From: Mangifera indica
Taxonomy: Eukaryota > Streptophyta > Magnoliopsida > Sapindales > Anacardiaceae
NCBI RefSeq assembly: GCF_011075055.1
Contig: NC_058152.1
Coordinates: 10,524,228-10,588,227, forward strand
Direction of reading: 5' to 3'
Length of the DNA: 64,000 nucleotides
Within the stretch, counting starts at the first letter, position 1; each line of letters opens with the position of its first letter. The notes beneath the pieces were generated by a model. It was not told the origin of the DNA. It searched no databases and saw only the letters and a program-made list of their open reading frames with translations. The translations under genes were made by a program, and so were the position numbers. Below are positions 26,638-36,099 of this stretch, one piece after another.

Positions 26638-26645
26638 CCAGAGAG

Positions 26646-27270
26646 AGTGTACTTAGAAATTGAGTGGACTTCTTTTAATAATATTCCTGGGGTTTGTGAA
26701 AAGAGGCCCACCAATACAGGCCTTTTCTAAAGGTTAGTTTTGGGCTGGAATTGTTTATTGTAAATCAAATCTAGGGATAGATTCGAATTGAATTTATTTG
26801 TTGTTCGAGTCAAATAAGACAATCTCTTGCTGATACAATTTTGGCTTGTCAAGCTCAACTCGTGATCGACAATAAGTTCATAGCTCGTCTAACTAATGAT
26901 TCTTTTTCATCTTCTTTAATGATTTTTCTTTTTCTTTAATGTTATTGTTCATTAACTTGAACGAATCAAGTTTAAGTTTGAATTGGTCATTTAGAATTGA
27001 AGCCAAATTCAAGTAAATTCTTATTCAAATTTGGTTCGGTTTGAATATACCTATAATCAAATCCTCATGCAAGATAAACTGAATTACAAAACTGAATTTT
27101 AGCTTATGTAGTATTTAGTGGTTATATTAATCAAATATATAAGCAATTTTACAATTAGTAGTATTACATGGGTTTTCTTAAAAAATATCAAACTTATAAA
27201 TTTTATAATGCATATATCAATTAAAAGTTGTAAACAATGAAATATGATGAACATATCCTTAAAAAATCTT
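26646..27270. other. Spacer between two small elements
   Basis: No gene is seen. About 26775-27060 is another 'gaattgaatttattcgagtcaa' mosaic, probably a decayed relative of the MITE at 26361-26637. The remainder is plain AT-rich sequence. Confidence 0.4.
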
Positions 27271-27275
27271 AATTT

Positions 27276-27620
27276 TGTTGTGACCTGAAGTCCCACATCG
27301 CTCCCGTGCAGTCTACTGAGCTTGTATATAAACAGGGGCCAGAAGCCCTTTACCCAAGAGACGCGTTTTAGGAACAAAACCGTGCGGGCTTGAAGCCCAA
27401 AGCAGACAATATCTGTTGGGCTGTTTATAACACGTTATCAGCACGATTCGCGATGAGGGGGTGTGTTGTGACCTGAAGTCCCACATCGCTCCCGTGCAGT
27501 CTACTGAGCTTGTATATAAACAGGGGCCAGAAACTCTTTACCCAAGAGACGCGTTTTAGGAACAAAACCGTGTGGGCTTGAAGTCCAAAGCGGACAATAT
27601 CTGTTGGGCTGTTTATAACA
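27276..27620 (+). mobile_element. 345-bp LTR element (TRIM/SMART-like) with a 31-nt internal region
   Basis: Two 157-bp LTRs (27276-27432 and 27464-27620) start TGTTGTGACC and end TATAACA. They differ at five positions, all transitions. The 5-bp TSD AATTT is perfect (27271-27275 and 27621-27625), so this is a complete insertion, not a tandem duplication. Only 31 nt lie between the LTRs: a stretch starting CGTTATCAGCACG next to the 5' LTR (position of a primer-binding site) and purine-rich GATGAGGGGGTG next to the 3' LTR (position of a polypurine tract). Nothing is encoded, so it would depend on proteins from an autonomous element. It is near the lower size limit known for small plant LTR elements. 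Confidence 0.85.
27290..27332 (+). promoter_or_regulatory. snRNA-type USE plus TATA box in the LTR
   Basis: GTCCCACATCG (27290-27300) is an exact match to the plant snRNA upstream sequence element RTCCCACATCG. TATATAAA follows at 27325-27332 with a 24-nt gap. In plant U-snRNA genes the shorter USE-TATA spacing marks RNA polymerase III (U6, U3) and one extra helical turn marks Pol II; 24 nt is the U6-type spacing. The second LTR repeats it at 27478-27488 and 27513-27520. A TTTT run 34 nt past the TATA box (27366-27369) could stop Pol III early. Confidence 0.6.
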
Positions 27621-27733
27621 AATTTATAGTTATTGTTGATCAATTTTATCCATTCTCGATTATTTTATAAAATTTAAATAAAGAATTTAAACTTACAGCC
27701 TAAATTTTTTAAAAATAAATAAGTATAAAACAC

Positions 27734-28240
27734 AAGAGATGTTATAATTCAGTTCAAATTATAAAATCAGATTGAACCACTTAAAAATTGTACTTTGGTT
27801 GGTTTGAACTGATAAATTTTTTAAAAACAGTTTTTAATTTGAGTTACGGTTTGGATAATTTTTAAACTAAACTAAACCGTAAACCATATTTTTTAAAATA
27901 TATATGTATATGTAATTATATTTGACATGATTTTTCAACAAACAATTAAGTATGCAGCTTATTTTTTCATATTAATTTTGTTATTTATTTACATGTATAT
28001 TGTATATAACATATTTATTTTACATATTTATATTAAGTTATAGAAAATTATAATTAAATTAATTTTATTAAATAACATATATTTAAAAGTGAATAATATT
28101 AATAGATTCAAATTATAATCAAAACTAGACTTAACTGTATTTTTTTAATTTGATTTGATTTGAAAAATTTTTAAATCATTTTTCTGAGTTTAGTTTGAAA
28201 AAGTTTTCAATGTACGTTAAATCAAATTGTGCACACCCTA
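27734..28240. mobile_element. hAT-like non-autonomous element, third copy
   Basis: It starts AAGAGATGTTATAATTCAG and ends TTGTGCACACCCTA, worn versions of the ends at 15961 and 16843. The interior repeats that copy's order ('aaccacttaaaaattgtac', 'ttaaactaaactaaaccgtaaa'). Flanking 8-mers TAAAACAC and TAAAATAG agree at 6 of 8 positions. Confidence 0.6.
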
Positions 28241-28399
28241 TAAAATAGTCTTAAGTATTATTTAGTAATTTTCATTGAATGCGGTTAGAGCCTGTCAAAA
28301 ATACAGGCCTTGTTGGGTCAGTCTAGGGGCCATTTTGCCAGGCTAACCCATAAAAAAAATATTTTTAATTTATCAATAATTTGTTAGTATTTTTAATTT

Positions 28400-29268
28400 G
28401 GCCAAAGGGATTTCTTCCCACCCAAAATATTCTTTAATCTCGGTGTTTTTATTCTTTAATTATGAAAATTTCAAACATCAATCCATAAGAGGTTAAGTTT
28501 GTAAGTTTCAAAAGTAAAATTGTTATTTTATCTATAATATTAAAAATAAATTAAAATTTAATCTTTTTTTCCCTCAAAATCTTAAAAACTAAAAGTTTAC
28601 CTCATAGACAACTTTTAAAAAATAGCATTCCCCCTTTAGGGTTTAGTTTTCAATCTTTGACATCAAATCTGATACCATTGTTAGCGACGAAGTTTTCTTG
28701 ATGCATCACTATGCTCCGACGGTCTCTCTCCTTTACTTTGGAACATCGATCGATGCAAATTTGATTTGAAAAGATAAAGAGCTTTATCGAGAGACGAAAC
28801 TCTTAGTTTTTCTAGATGAAAACAAATACCTCGTCTTCGTCTAGGAAAACGATCATCTTTTTATAAGAAGATGTTTGGAAAGACGAGGTCTTTGTCTTTG
28901 TCTGGGAAGACAAAGAGTTTCTTCCACTGACAACGAAGCTCATCATCTTTCTAGACTAGATTTATGTAGCTTGGTGTTCCAAAGGAGGGGAGAGAGATCG
29001 TTAGAGCATGGTAATATATCGGAGAAGTTTCGTCACCGATGATGATGTCGAGGTTTAAAAACTAAACCTTAGGGATAATGTTATTTTTTAAAATTTGATC
29101 TATAGGGAAAATATTTTGTTTTTTGTGTTTAGGAAAAAAATAGAGATAAAATTTTAAAGAGTTAGAATTTTATTGATTTTAATCGTTTATATATAAATAA
29201 ATGAAAATTTTAAAATTAAAAGATGGAAAGAGTAGAGGATGCTACGCGTTGGAAATGCTCCTTTGGCC
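28400..29268. mobile_element. Uninterrupted 869-bp non-autonomous MULE
   Basis: The ends are GGCCAAAGGGATTTCTTCC and the complement of GGCCAAAGGAGCATTTCC. A perfect 9-bp TSD TTTTAATTT flanks it (28391-28399 and 29269-29277). The interior (about 28640-29050) is GC-richer and built from short inverted words such as 'tcgtcttcgtctagg' and 'gacgaggtctttgtc'. It may hold captured host sequence, but no gene is recognised. It is the size reference for the nested relative at 13748-19077. Confidence 0.8.
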
Positions 29269-29284
29269 TTTTAATTTTTACAAA

Positions 29285-29465
29285 GAGCAATGCTATGTGT
29301 ACCCAATTTTGGTACATAATTTATGTACACAATGATGTGTCATCATGCAATTAGGTGATTTTAAAACATGTGTCACCATATGATAAAAAAATATCCAATC
29401 ACATGATGACATCTCATCTGTGTACAGAAATTGTGTACCAAAATTGGGTACATATAGTTTTATTG
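29285..29465. mobile_element. 181-bp MITE with perfect 9-bp TSD
   Basis: It starts GAGCAATGCTATGTGTACCC and ends in the complement of CAATAAAACTATATGTACCC. Subterminal arms ATTTTGGTACA and the paired GATGTGTCATCATG / ATGATGACATC words make it almost fully self-complementary. TTTTACAAA flanks it on both sides (29276-29284, 29466-29474), so a MULE-type origin is likely. Worn relatives lie near 3329, 3610, 4395, 4682, 11750, 21795, 36100, 45060, 50385 and 50515. Confidence 0.75.
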
Positions 29466-29474
29466 TTTTACAAA

Positions 29475-30030
29475 TTTATTGTGTCAGAATATGGGCCTTC
29501 TCAGGAAGCGTTGACATGGCCCACTCTAACCCACGTGCCATCCACCATCTTCTGGGGACTCCATGAATGTCTTTCTCGCTTTATGAGAAGCCTTTGTTTT
29601 TTACAGAATGAATAGTGGACGACTGGAACGTCCAAAAGCTTGTCATTCAGGTGCATGAACTGGACACATCATTCTCCACTGTGAATTGTGCAACTGTCTG
29701 GGTTTGGCCAATTTTCCTTCACGCCCTATTGAAGAATGTGACAGCCCTCGTACCACCTGACCCCAGTTGCCAGTCGCAAGTCAAGTATTTCATACCACTG
29801 TTAATGGTTTTTGCTTTGCCGGACCGTCCTTCAAGACTGAATCAGAATACATCAAGCAGTAAACCCTTTCTTTCCGAGTCTGTGGCGTGCAAAAAGCATG
29901 ATAGGGTTCTTCAATCACCAATGAAAACTTCAGTGAAATCTTGACTTTCGGTGACTTATTTACCATCATGCCCTTTCTTTCCGACTCAAAAGAACTTGAG
30001 GTAAAGTAAATTCTGATGTGAATTTCAAAA
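29475..30030. other. GC-richer stretch without a supported gene
   Basis: About 29500-29980 has near-balanced composition and holds two short plus-strand ORFs (29355-29615 and 29615-29944, overlapping at one base) matching no family I recognise. The upstream ORF begins inside the MITE, which argues against it. A G-box CCCACGTGCC sits at about 29530-29539. Promoter-like or decayed gene DNA are both possible. Confidence 0.3.
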
Positions 30031-30039
30031 ATAAAATGG

Positions 30040-30500
30040 GGAATATCATAATCATTAATATTCTACAATATATAAATAGGATATGATATGATATAGGTAA
30101 AAATGATACGTATTATAAAGTATATCAAATTAATATGATACAGTTGACATATCATATAATATGATATATAAATGGGAAATATTATAGTCATTAATATTTT
30201 ACGATATATAAATAGGATATGATATGATATAAGTATAAATAATATGTATTATAAAGCGTATCAAATTAATATGATATAATTGATATATCAAATAATAAGA
30301 TATATATTATTGATGCGAATCGATATACTTTTTAAAAAAATGATGATATAATAGGTGTATATACAAAAAATCTTAAATTTTTAAAAGCATTTATAATATT
30401 TTTCAAAATAATTTTATTATTTTATTTTAAAAATTGTATTTATGATATAATATTCGATACATGATACAAAAGATTAAGTTTTTGATATATGCTTTAACTA
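30040..30500. mobile_element. Inverted fragment of the hAT-like 'GTATCGTATTG' family
   Basis: It contains 'gatatgatatgatataggta' and 'atcaaattaatatgatac' words that are the complement of the centre of 13849-14616. An internal direct repeat ('gggaaatatta/tagtcattaatatt', about 30038 and 30173) shows local duplication. No termini remain. Confidence 0.4.
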
Positions 30501-30682
30501 CTTATGGTGAAGATCACTCCCCAGTAGCAAGCTTTTAGCTGCAAATAATGAAGCATAGATGAGTTAAAAGAAACCAAAAGAGCAGCTTTTGATAGGAAAA
30601 CTTGTGTATAGCAAAGTTGGAGCAGGTTTACTTTGTTTCAAGAAGGATAAGCTTTCTTTTCTCTAGCTAGTCTCATATCTTC

Positions 30683-30829
30683 ATGAGAGCTGCCAACAAG
30701 AGGATGGTGAAACAGATTATCTCGCTCAAGAAGAAGTTCGGCCAACTTACTAAAAGTTGCTGTTCATCAAAGACAGTTCAGCTTGACATTCATCCAATGC
30801 TCGTCTTCTTCCCCATATCTTTTAGGTAG
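30683..30829 (+). CDS. Possible 48-codon basic ORF, unrecognised
   Basis: An ATG at 30683 opens a 48-codon frame beginning MRAANKRMVKQIISLKKK, basic at the N-terminus, Ser/Cys-rich in the middle and hydrophobic at the end, stopping at 30827-30829. Upstream 30520-30680 is leader-like, with balanced composition and CT-rich 'ctttcttttctctagctag'. The stop overlaps a donor-like AG/GTAGG, so this could be a first exon or a gene remnant. It is too short to be captured by length filters. I do not recognise it and am not sure it is expressed. Confidence 0.2.
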   Translation: MRAANKRMVKQIISLKKKFGQLTKSCCSSKTVQLDIHPMLVFFPISFR

Positions 30830-31183
30830 GCTGGATTCGAGCGGAGTTTGCTCAAACTCGGTTAAATGATCTCGAAACAAGTTCGATTCAAATAAATTCA
30901 AACTCGAACATGAGAGATATATCTTTTTGAGCTCTAGTTTGAGTTTAAAAGATATTCGACTTACTAAATTCACGTGTTTAAAAAAATTTAATAAGAATAT
31001 ATTAAAATAACATTGTTTTAATTTGTGCAAATTAAAATAATGCTATTTTAGTTATTTTTTTCTCAACTACCCTCAACAGAACTCAAATAATTTCGAGGAG
31101 AGCTCAACGATTCTGAGGTTATGCAAGCTTAAACTCAACTTGGTTTAAGTCTACTCCTACTTTTTAAGATCAAAGTCTGGTAT

Positions 31184-31189
31184 TTTATT
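31184..31189 (-). terminator. Candidate polyadenylation signal for the WRKY gene
   Basis: On the minus strand this reads AATAAA, about 278 nt past the WRKY stop codon. It is the best match in the likely 3' UTR (31466 downwards), but plant signals are loose, so cleavage elsewhere is possible. Confidence 0.3.
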
Positions 31190-31466
31190 CCTCTCAAGTT
31201 GTGATTGCTATCATAGACTTTCAAGATATAGAGAGAAAACTTATGATTCATGCAAAGACATATTTAATAAATGAGAGCCCTGATAGAAGGTCCAGAAAAA
31301 TTAACACAGCCATCTACAAACAATCATATAAAGCTCTGTTATTTTTCCAGATCTTCCAGGGCTATTTATGTTGATCATCTTCAGTTGCAGTAGAAAAAAC
31401 TAGGAAAAGCTAACAGAGAAAATTACATTGCTTCTTCTCAAACATTATACACTCATTACTGTTGTT

Positions 31467-31842
31467 TTACCAGAAAAAGTTATTGAGCTGCGATGGCGAT
31501 TGAGAGTCATCTTGATCATGTGAGGGGGAATGTACGTGTCTTCCTTCGTAGGTTGTTATCACCATTCGTGGATCCTCCGCTAATCTCTCCACCCGCTTCT
31601 TTACTCGGCAGTTGTCCTGCGTACACCGATAGTAGCTCCTGCATTTTCATCCCAAAACACCCATATCATCTCTAAACACCCACACACACACACATATATC
31701 TATATTTATATATTTATTAGCTTCAGCAATGAAAGGTTAGAGAGTTGGCCTTAGGCATCTGATGTAACTGTAGCATGCGAGAAAATCGAAGAGTATTATG
31801 AAAGTGAGTTATGGTAATGATCCAGACCACACCACCCCCCCC

Positions 31843-31873
<31 letters not shown>

Positions 31874-32216
31874 ATTAATAAAATTTATTGTGGCCAACAA
31901 ACAATAAGAGAAAAAATTTGACCCAATAGGAAGTTGCCTCGGATCAAATCTACGGTCATGTTCAATGGTTCAATTCGTAAATAGCATATTTGTTTATTCG
32001 ATGATATTATTTTTTTCGTAAAAAATATTATTTATTCTTTTAATAATATTTTTCACTCTATCAATAGTCCTCCATTGACAGTGTATATCAGTTCATATAA
32101 ACTCGAGCTCAATGTAAAATTAATAGTAGACCAAAGATAAATCTTAAAAGAATCAATAATTGAATAAAAGTAAAATATAAAAGAGTTAATAAAAATAATA
32201 AAATTTAAAAAATTGT

Positions 32217-32260
<44 letters not shown>

Positions 32261-34714
32261 ATATATATAAACTAATAATTTTTCAAACGTTTAAATCCAA
32301 GCTTAAGCTGGCCTAAAGTTCAACTTGGCTAAGATGAAGTTCACCTCTTGAGGCTAGCTTTCTTTGCCAAAAAAAAAAAAACTTAAAAATTTTGTAAATT
32401 TAACATTTTCCAACCTCGATGAACATACATTCACACAGATTTAAGAAATTTCGTTAATAGGTTATGATAAACATCCACCATAATTCATGGAATTATATTT
32501 AAATTTAAATAACAGTAAGAACAATGAACAAAAGTAGTAAATTCTCTGAAGCAAAAGAAAGTGAAGAAAAATCTTACAAAATAATATGAAAAAAAAAAAT
32601 TAATCTAAAAAAAGAGACACTGAAATGGCTGGGACAGGTGTCCATAGGCATGACATTTTGAACAGCAGTTGTTTCCTAGAGAAATAGCAATATTATAAAG
32701 TGTTATGATCACAAGAAAACAAAAAATATTATTGTAATTTGGATTTCTTGAACAGTGCTAAGCCTGATTCATCTGTGAAATTAATCAATTAATTAATGGC
32801 TTTAATTTAAATTCAGAAGTTGCAGAAAAATTTCAGAACTGCATCATAAAGGACTGTAAAAATAAATTAATTTTAAAGTCAAAATAAATTAATTTTTGGT
32901 TTGAAATGAATTTCTACTAACAATTATATTTGTTTGAAAGATTAATTTTGAAAATATTTCCATGAAAAACGAGAATTTCAAAGAACACGAATAATTTCTG
33001 AAACAAATGAGGTTTATGAATAATAATAATAATAACAACAACAATAACAATAATCAATTAATCATGCTAAAATGAAATTATAATACTAGAATTTCCCATT
33101 GACTTTGCATTAATCAAGAAAATATTATTTTCACATAAATAAATTAATATTAAATTTCTCATAAATTAATGTCTTTACTACAACAAATTTAGAGAATGGT
33201 TAAGCGGGAATAAAAGAATCTTCATGCAAAATCACAAATTTGAATTAATACTGTAATTTAATTTTATAAAAATATATAGTCAAGGTAATTATTCCTAATG
33301 AAATGAGATGCCTATAACTTTTTTTATTACCTTTAAATAAAGAAGAAGTATATTTAAATTTCTCTAATTTTCTTGTAAATTTATGTCTTTAGACTGTTTA
33401 CGAGAAAAAAAATAGAGCTGATTGAAAATGAAGTACAATAATCTTCATGCAAAATGCAAATGATCAAATTATCAAGCAATATGACTAATAAAATTTATTT
33501 TGATAAAAAAAAAATTAAAAAATAAAGGAAAATGAGATGCAGATGACTTTTTATAATTACCTTTATTTAAAAAATTAAAGTTCTCTCTGGTTTCCTTGTC
33601 ATAGTACATTATAATTAATCAATTGTATTTTTTTTCTATCATTGTATTGTGATTTTTATCTTTTTATAGCTAATTATTTCTTCTTTTTGGCTGTTGCCTT
33701 TGGATTTTATATATAGTCTTAGTGTTCTTCATGATTAACATTGCCCACATAATTTTTAATATTTTATTTATATTTATATTTACATTTTTTCTTTTTTACC
33801 CATTAAAATCTTCTGCACAAGACTGTAAAGCCCGCAAGAGCTATCATACCAGCAATAATAATAATAATGAGAGAGAATGAAAAAGAAAGTTCAAGAAAAG
33901 AAAAAAAACATAGCATGTGTTATGGGGGACACCTAGGGCTAAAATCCAATGTCAGATGAACTTTTCACAACATTGTTAATTTATAAAAACAAAACGAAAA
34001 AAACCCATAAAATTAAAATAATGAAAAAAAATGTAAAATTAATAAATATAATTTCCAATTTTATAAAAATAATGTAATTACCTGGGGTGTTGAGTATTTT
34101 TTACCACTTTCTGGCCATATTTTCTCCACTTATATCCATCATCAAGAACATCAACTTCGCTCATGGTTTTGAAGCAAAATCTTGGCTCTCTCACCTTTCT
34201 TCTTGCTTTTATTTTCTTCATTTTCATGGCGGTGACACCCAAATGATGATCTTGAGCCATTCTCTTGCTGTTGTAGCACTCGTTTACATCTCCATACGCC
34301 CTGATTTTGCACCCAAATGATGAAATTTTTATTCATAAAATCAAATAAAAAAGAACAAGAAGGATGAGTTGGACATGGTCTTTACCAGAGATTTGCAGAT
34401 GATCTTTGCAATGAAAGGAGTTGGGGGCTTCCAAAATGATCAGTTGCTTGAGGTGAAGAAGAAGAAAGTAGGGTTTCAGAGAGATTATTATTATTATTAT
34501 TATTATGATTATGAAGATGATGAGATGAAAGTGAAGAAGGCATAGAGAAGGTTTTGAGAGACTGGTGACAATCCAATGAAGTTGAAGAAGAATTATTGTT
34601 GTTGTTGTTGTTATCGCTGAAGCTCAAGCTTGGAGCTGCTGATGCCATTGAAAATGGTAGAAATCCCATCTGTGTTGAGACTGCAGCTGCCATCCCTTGT
34701 TGATCCTCAAACAT
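31467..34714 (-). CDS. WRKY13: WRKY transcription factor, group IIc, WRKY13-like (three exons)
   Basis: Exons are 34714-34386, 34300-34082 and 31638-31467, giving 239 residues. The start at 34714 has A at -3; a longer reading upstream would begin with TTG. The N-terminus is rich in Ser and Asn, with two Asn runs from trinucleotide repeats. The basic stretch [18 protein letters not shown] precedes WRKYGQK at 168-174. A C-X4-C-X23-H-X-H zinc finger uses C188, C193, H217 and H219. Splice sites are CTG/GTAAAG with ATCAG/GG (85-bp intron) and CAG/GTAATT with TGCAG/G (2443-bp intron); the second splits the Arg codon after HP, the usual intron of this group. The C-terminus LNNFFW and [20 protein letters not shown] match Arabidopsis WRKY13, known for sclerenchyma and secondary-wall control. 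It should bind W-boxes in the nucleus. Confidence 0.93.
31835..31874. repeat. C25 homopolymer followed by (AC)n
   Basis: Twenty-five consecutive C residues (31835-31859) run into an AC dinucleotide tract ending about 31874. In the sense of the WRKY transcript this is a G25 run near the 3' end of intron 2, able to form G-quadruplexes. Long homopolymers are also error-prone, so the exact length is uncertain. Confidence 0.85.
32221..32270. repeat. (TA)n microsatellite in WRKY intron 2
   Basis: An almost pure TA dinucleotide tract of about 50 bp with one C interruption. It is likely length-polymorphic. Confidence 0.9.
33150..33610. repeat. Diverged tandem duplication in WRKY intron 2
   Basis: Landmarks recur in order with a period of about 213-229 bp: 'ttcatgcaaaat' at 33231 and 33444; 'aatgagatgc' at 33302 and 33531; then 'attaccttta' and 'tttctct' after each. 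Between landmarks the copies have diverged by many indels, so the duplication is old. Confidence 0.6.
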
Positions 34715-34850
34715 GTTTCTTCTTTTTCTCTTTTGATGAAGAAGATCAAAAACAAAAACCAATTCAAAGATGAATAGATGTCTCTAGCTCTCTCTCAATA
34801 GTAGACCTTAGAAGGCTAAAAGAACAATACAAAGAGACTCAATAGGAGAC

Positions 34851-34868
34851 CTCTCTCTCTCTCTCTCA
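34851..34868 (-). repeat. (GA)n tract at the WRKY transcription start region
   Basis: A CT run on the plus strand reads GAGAGA on the gene strand, just downstream of the TATA box at 34881-34888. GA/CT tracts near start sites are common in plants and bind GAGA-type BBR/BPC factors. Confidence 0.5.
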
Positions 34869-34880
34869 CAAACTTCTAGA

Positions 34881-34888
34881 TTTATATA
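34881..34888 (-). promoter_or_regulatory. TATA box of the WRKY gene
   Basis: TATATAAA on the minus strand predicts a transcription start near 34850-34858, giving a leader of about 140 nt before the ATG at 34714. Confidence 0.6.
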
Positions 34889-34987
34889 GAGAGAGATGAA
34901 AATAACAATATACCTTAAAATTTTATGACTTATAACCACTTTCCCATTTGGCTCCTTTCACTTTCCCTTTGAAATATTATAAATAAA

Positions 34988-35047
34988 TATTATAAAGAAA
35001 TAAAGAAATAAATAAATAAAGAAATAAAGAAATAAATAAATAAATAA

Positions 35048-35092
<45 letters not shown>
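34988..35092. repeat. Compound microsatellite upstream of the WRKY gene
   Basis: A GAAATAAA/AATA-type repeat (about 34988-35050) passes directly into about 40 bp of pure (AT)n (35052-35091). An 87-codon ORF across it on the minus strand is only repeat translation. Confidence 0.85.
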
Positions 35093-35094
<2 letters not shown>

Positions 35095-35670
35095 GTAAAT
35101 AATACCCGTTGATTTTTAGACTAAATTCAGAAAAGGGTTCATGTTTATACACACAAGAGAAACCAAGGAGTAATCTTAAGGCAAAGAGTTGCGGAAGTAC
35201 AAGTGGTAGTTTAAGATTCAACTGAATTATATAAGAAATATGAAATATTTTATGTATTCAACTGAAATATATGTAAAATATGAAATATTTGTTGTTTATT
35301 TATAAATTATATATAAATAAAGGAGGAATGAAAAACATAAATTAATATAAATTGACCTGGAAAGTAAGAAAAATTGAAGACTCATTTTTCCTTTCAGTGG
35401 AATTTTCCTGTTTAGACTTTAGAGAGAAGGTCAACAATAGACGACAAAGAGATGAACAATGAATTCTCTCTTTTTCTCTGGCTTCTTTGTGATTCAATGA
35501 GAAGAATTTAATATGTACATCATTTTGTCTCCAAAAATAAAGTGTATATATAAATGAGTAAACAATTATAGACAAGAAAATCTAAGAAATATAAATAAAT
35601 ATAAATGATAAAATATATGATAATAATGAGCAAAACTAGAAGAGGGTTATGAAGATCTCTAGCTACTATC

Positions 35671-35757
35671 TAGGGTTATTTTTTGTTTCTTTTTCTAGGG
35701 TTTCTTTTGTTTATTTTTTGGATGATTATCTTTCTAGGGTTAAAAAAAAAAAACCCT
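35671..35757. promoter_or_regulatory. Telo-box cluster upstream of the WRKY gene
   Basis: TAGGGTT occurs at 35671-35677, 35696-35702 and 35735-35741, with an inverted AAACCCT near 35751-35757. In plants telo-boxes bind TRB proteins and help recruit Polycomb (PRC2). They lie about 0.8-0.9 kb upstream of the predicted start. A role here is inferred from motif clustering. Confidence 0.4.
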
Positions 35758-36099
35758 CAAAGATAAAGACCAAAAATGACTTATTTCATTAGTCCCAACT
35801 GATGATTAATTATTCTTAAATCTCATAACGATTTAAAAAAATATATATTACAAGATAAATAATGTGATTACATGCAATAAATAAAAAATGAAAAAAAATT
35901 AATGTTGTAATAATGTCTAAAAAAGAGAAAAAAATAAGATTTTTTTTAAGTGATTCAATCTACTAGTTGAAAGTTTATATATGATGGTATGCTATTAATT
36001 ATTTTAATCAAAATTTGGAAGAGTATGTTAATGATATAAAAGATATATCAAAAATCCCATTTACCTTTATACAATTCTTCATTTATAGGATAGAAAAAT

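Larger units (their letters stand above)
31639..34081 (-). other. Large intron 2 of the WRKY gene
   Basis: The 2443-bp intron interrupts the WRKY domain. It holds a C25 run plus (CA)n, a (TA)n microsatellite, a diverged tandem duplication at about 33150-33610 and a GC-richer stretch at about 33810-33970. No transposon termini or nested ORFs were recognised. Confidence 0.8.

Noticed and set aside
26451..26663. Plus-strand 70-codon ORF with Ser/Arg/Ala-rich end
   Set aside because: It arises from the GAGCC/GGCTC arm of the hAT-type MITE and runs across the TSD.
27285..27620. Simple tandem duplication, or a tandem pair of U6 genes
   Set aside because: TG...CA ends, a perfect 5-bp TSD and purine tract placement fit an LTR element; no U6-like RNA sequence follows the TATA box.
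29355..29944. Two abutting plus-strand ORFs (86 and 109 codons)
   Set aside because: The first starts inside a MITE and neither shows a recognisable domain, signal peptide or splice context; kept only as a compositional stretch.
31493..31675. Plus-strand 60-codon ORF
   Set aside because: It is antisense to WRKY exon 3; the minus strand encodes the zinc finger in perfect frame with exon 2, so the plus-strand ORF is a shadow.
34714..34762. Upstream start for the WRKY protein giving 16 more residues
   Set aside because: The codon at 34762 is TTG, not ATG; the ATG at 34714 has A at -3 and begins a WRKY13-like N-terminus.
34958..35221. Minus-strand 87-codon ORF
   Set aside because: Most of it translates the AATA/(AT)n microsatellite into alternating Ile/Tyr; no domain and no codon signal.
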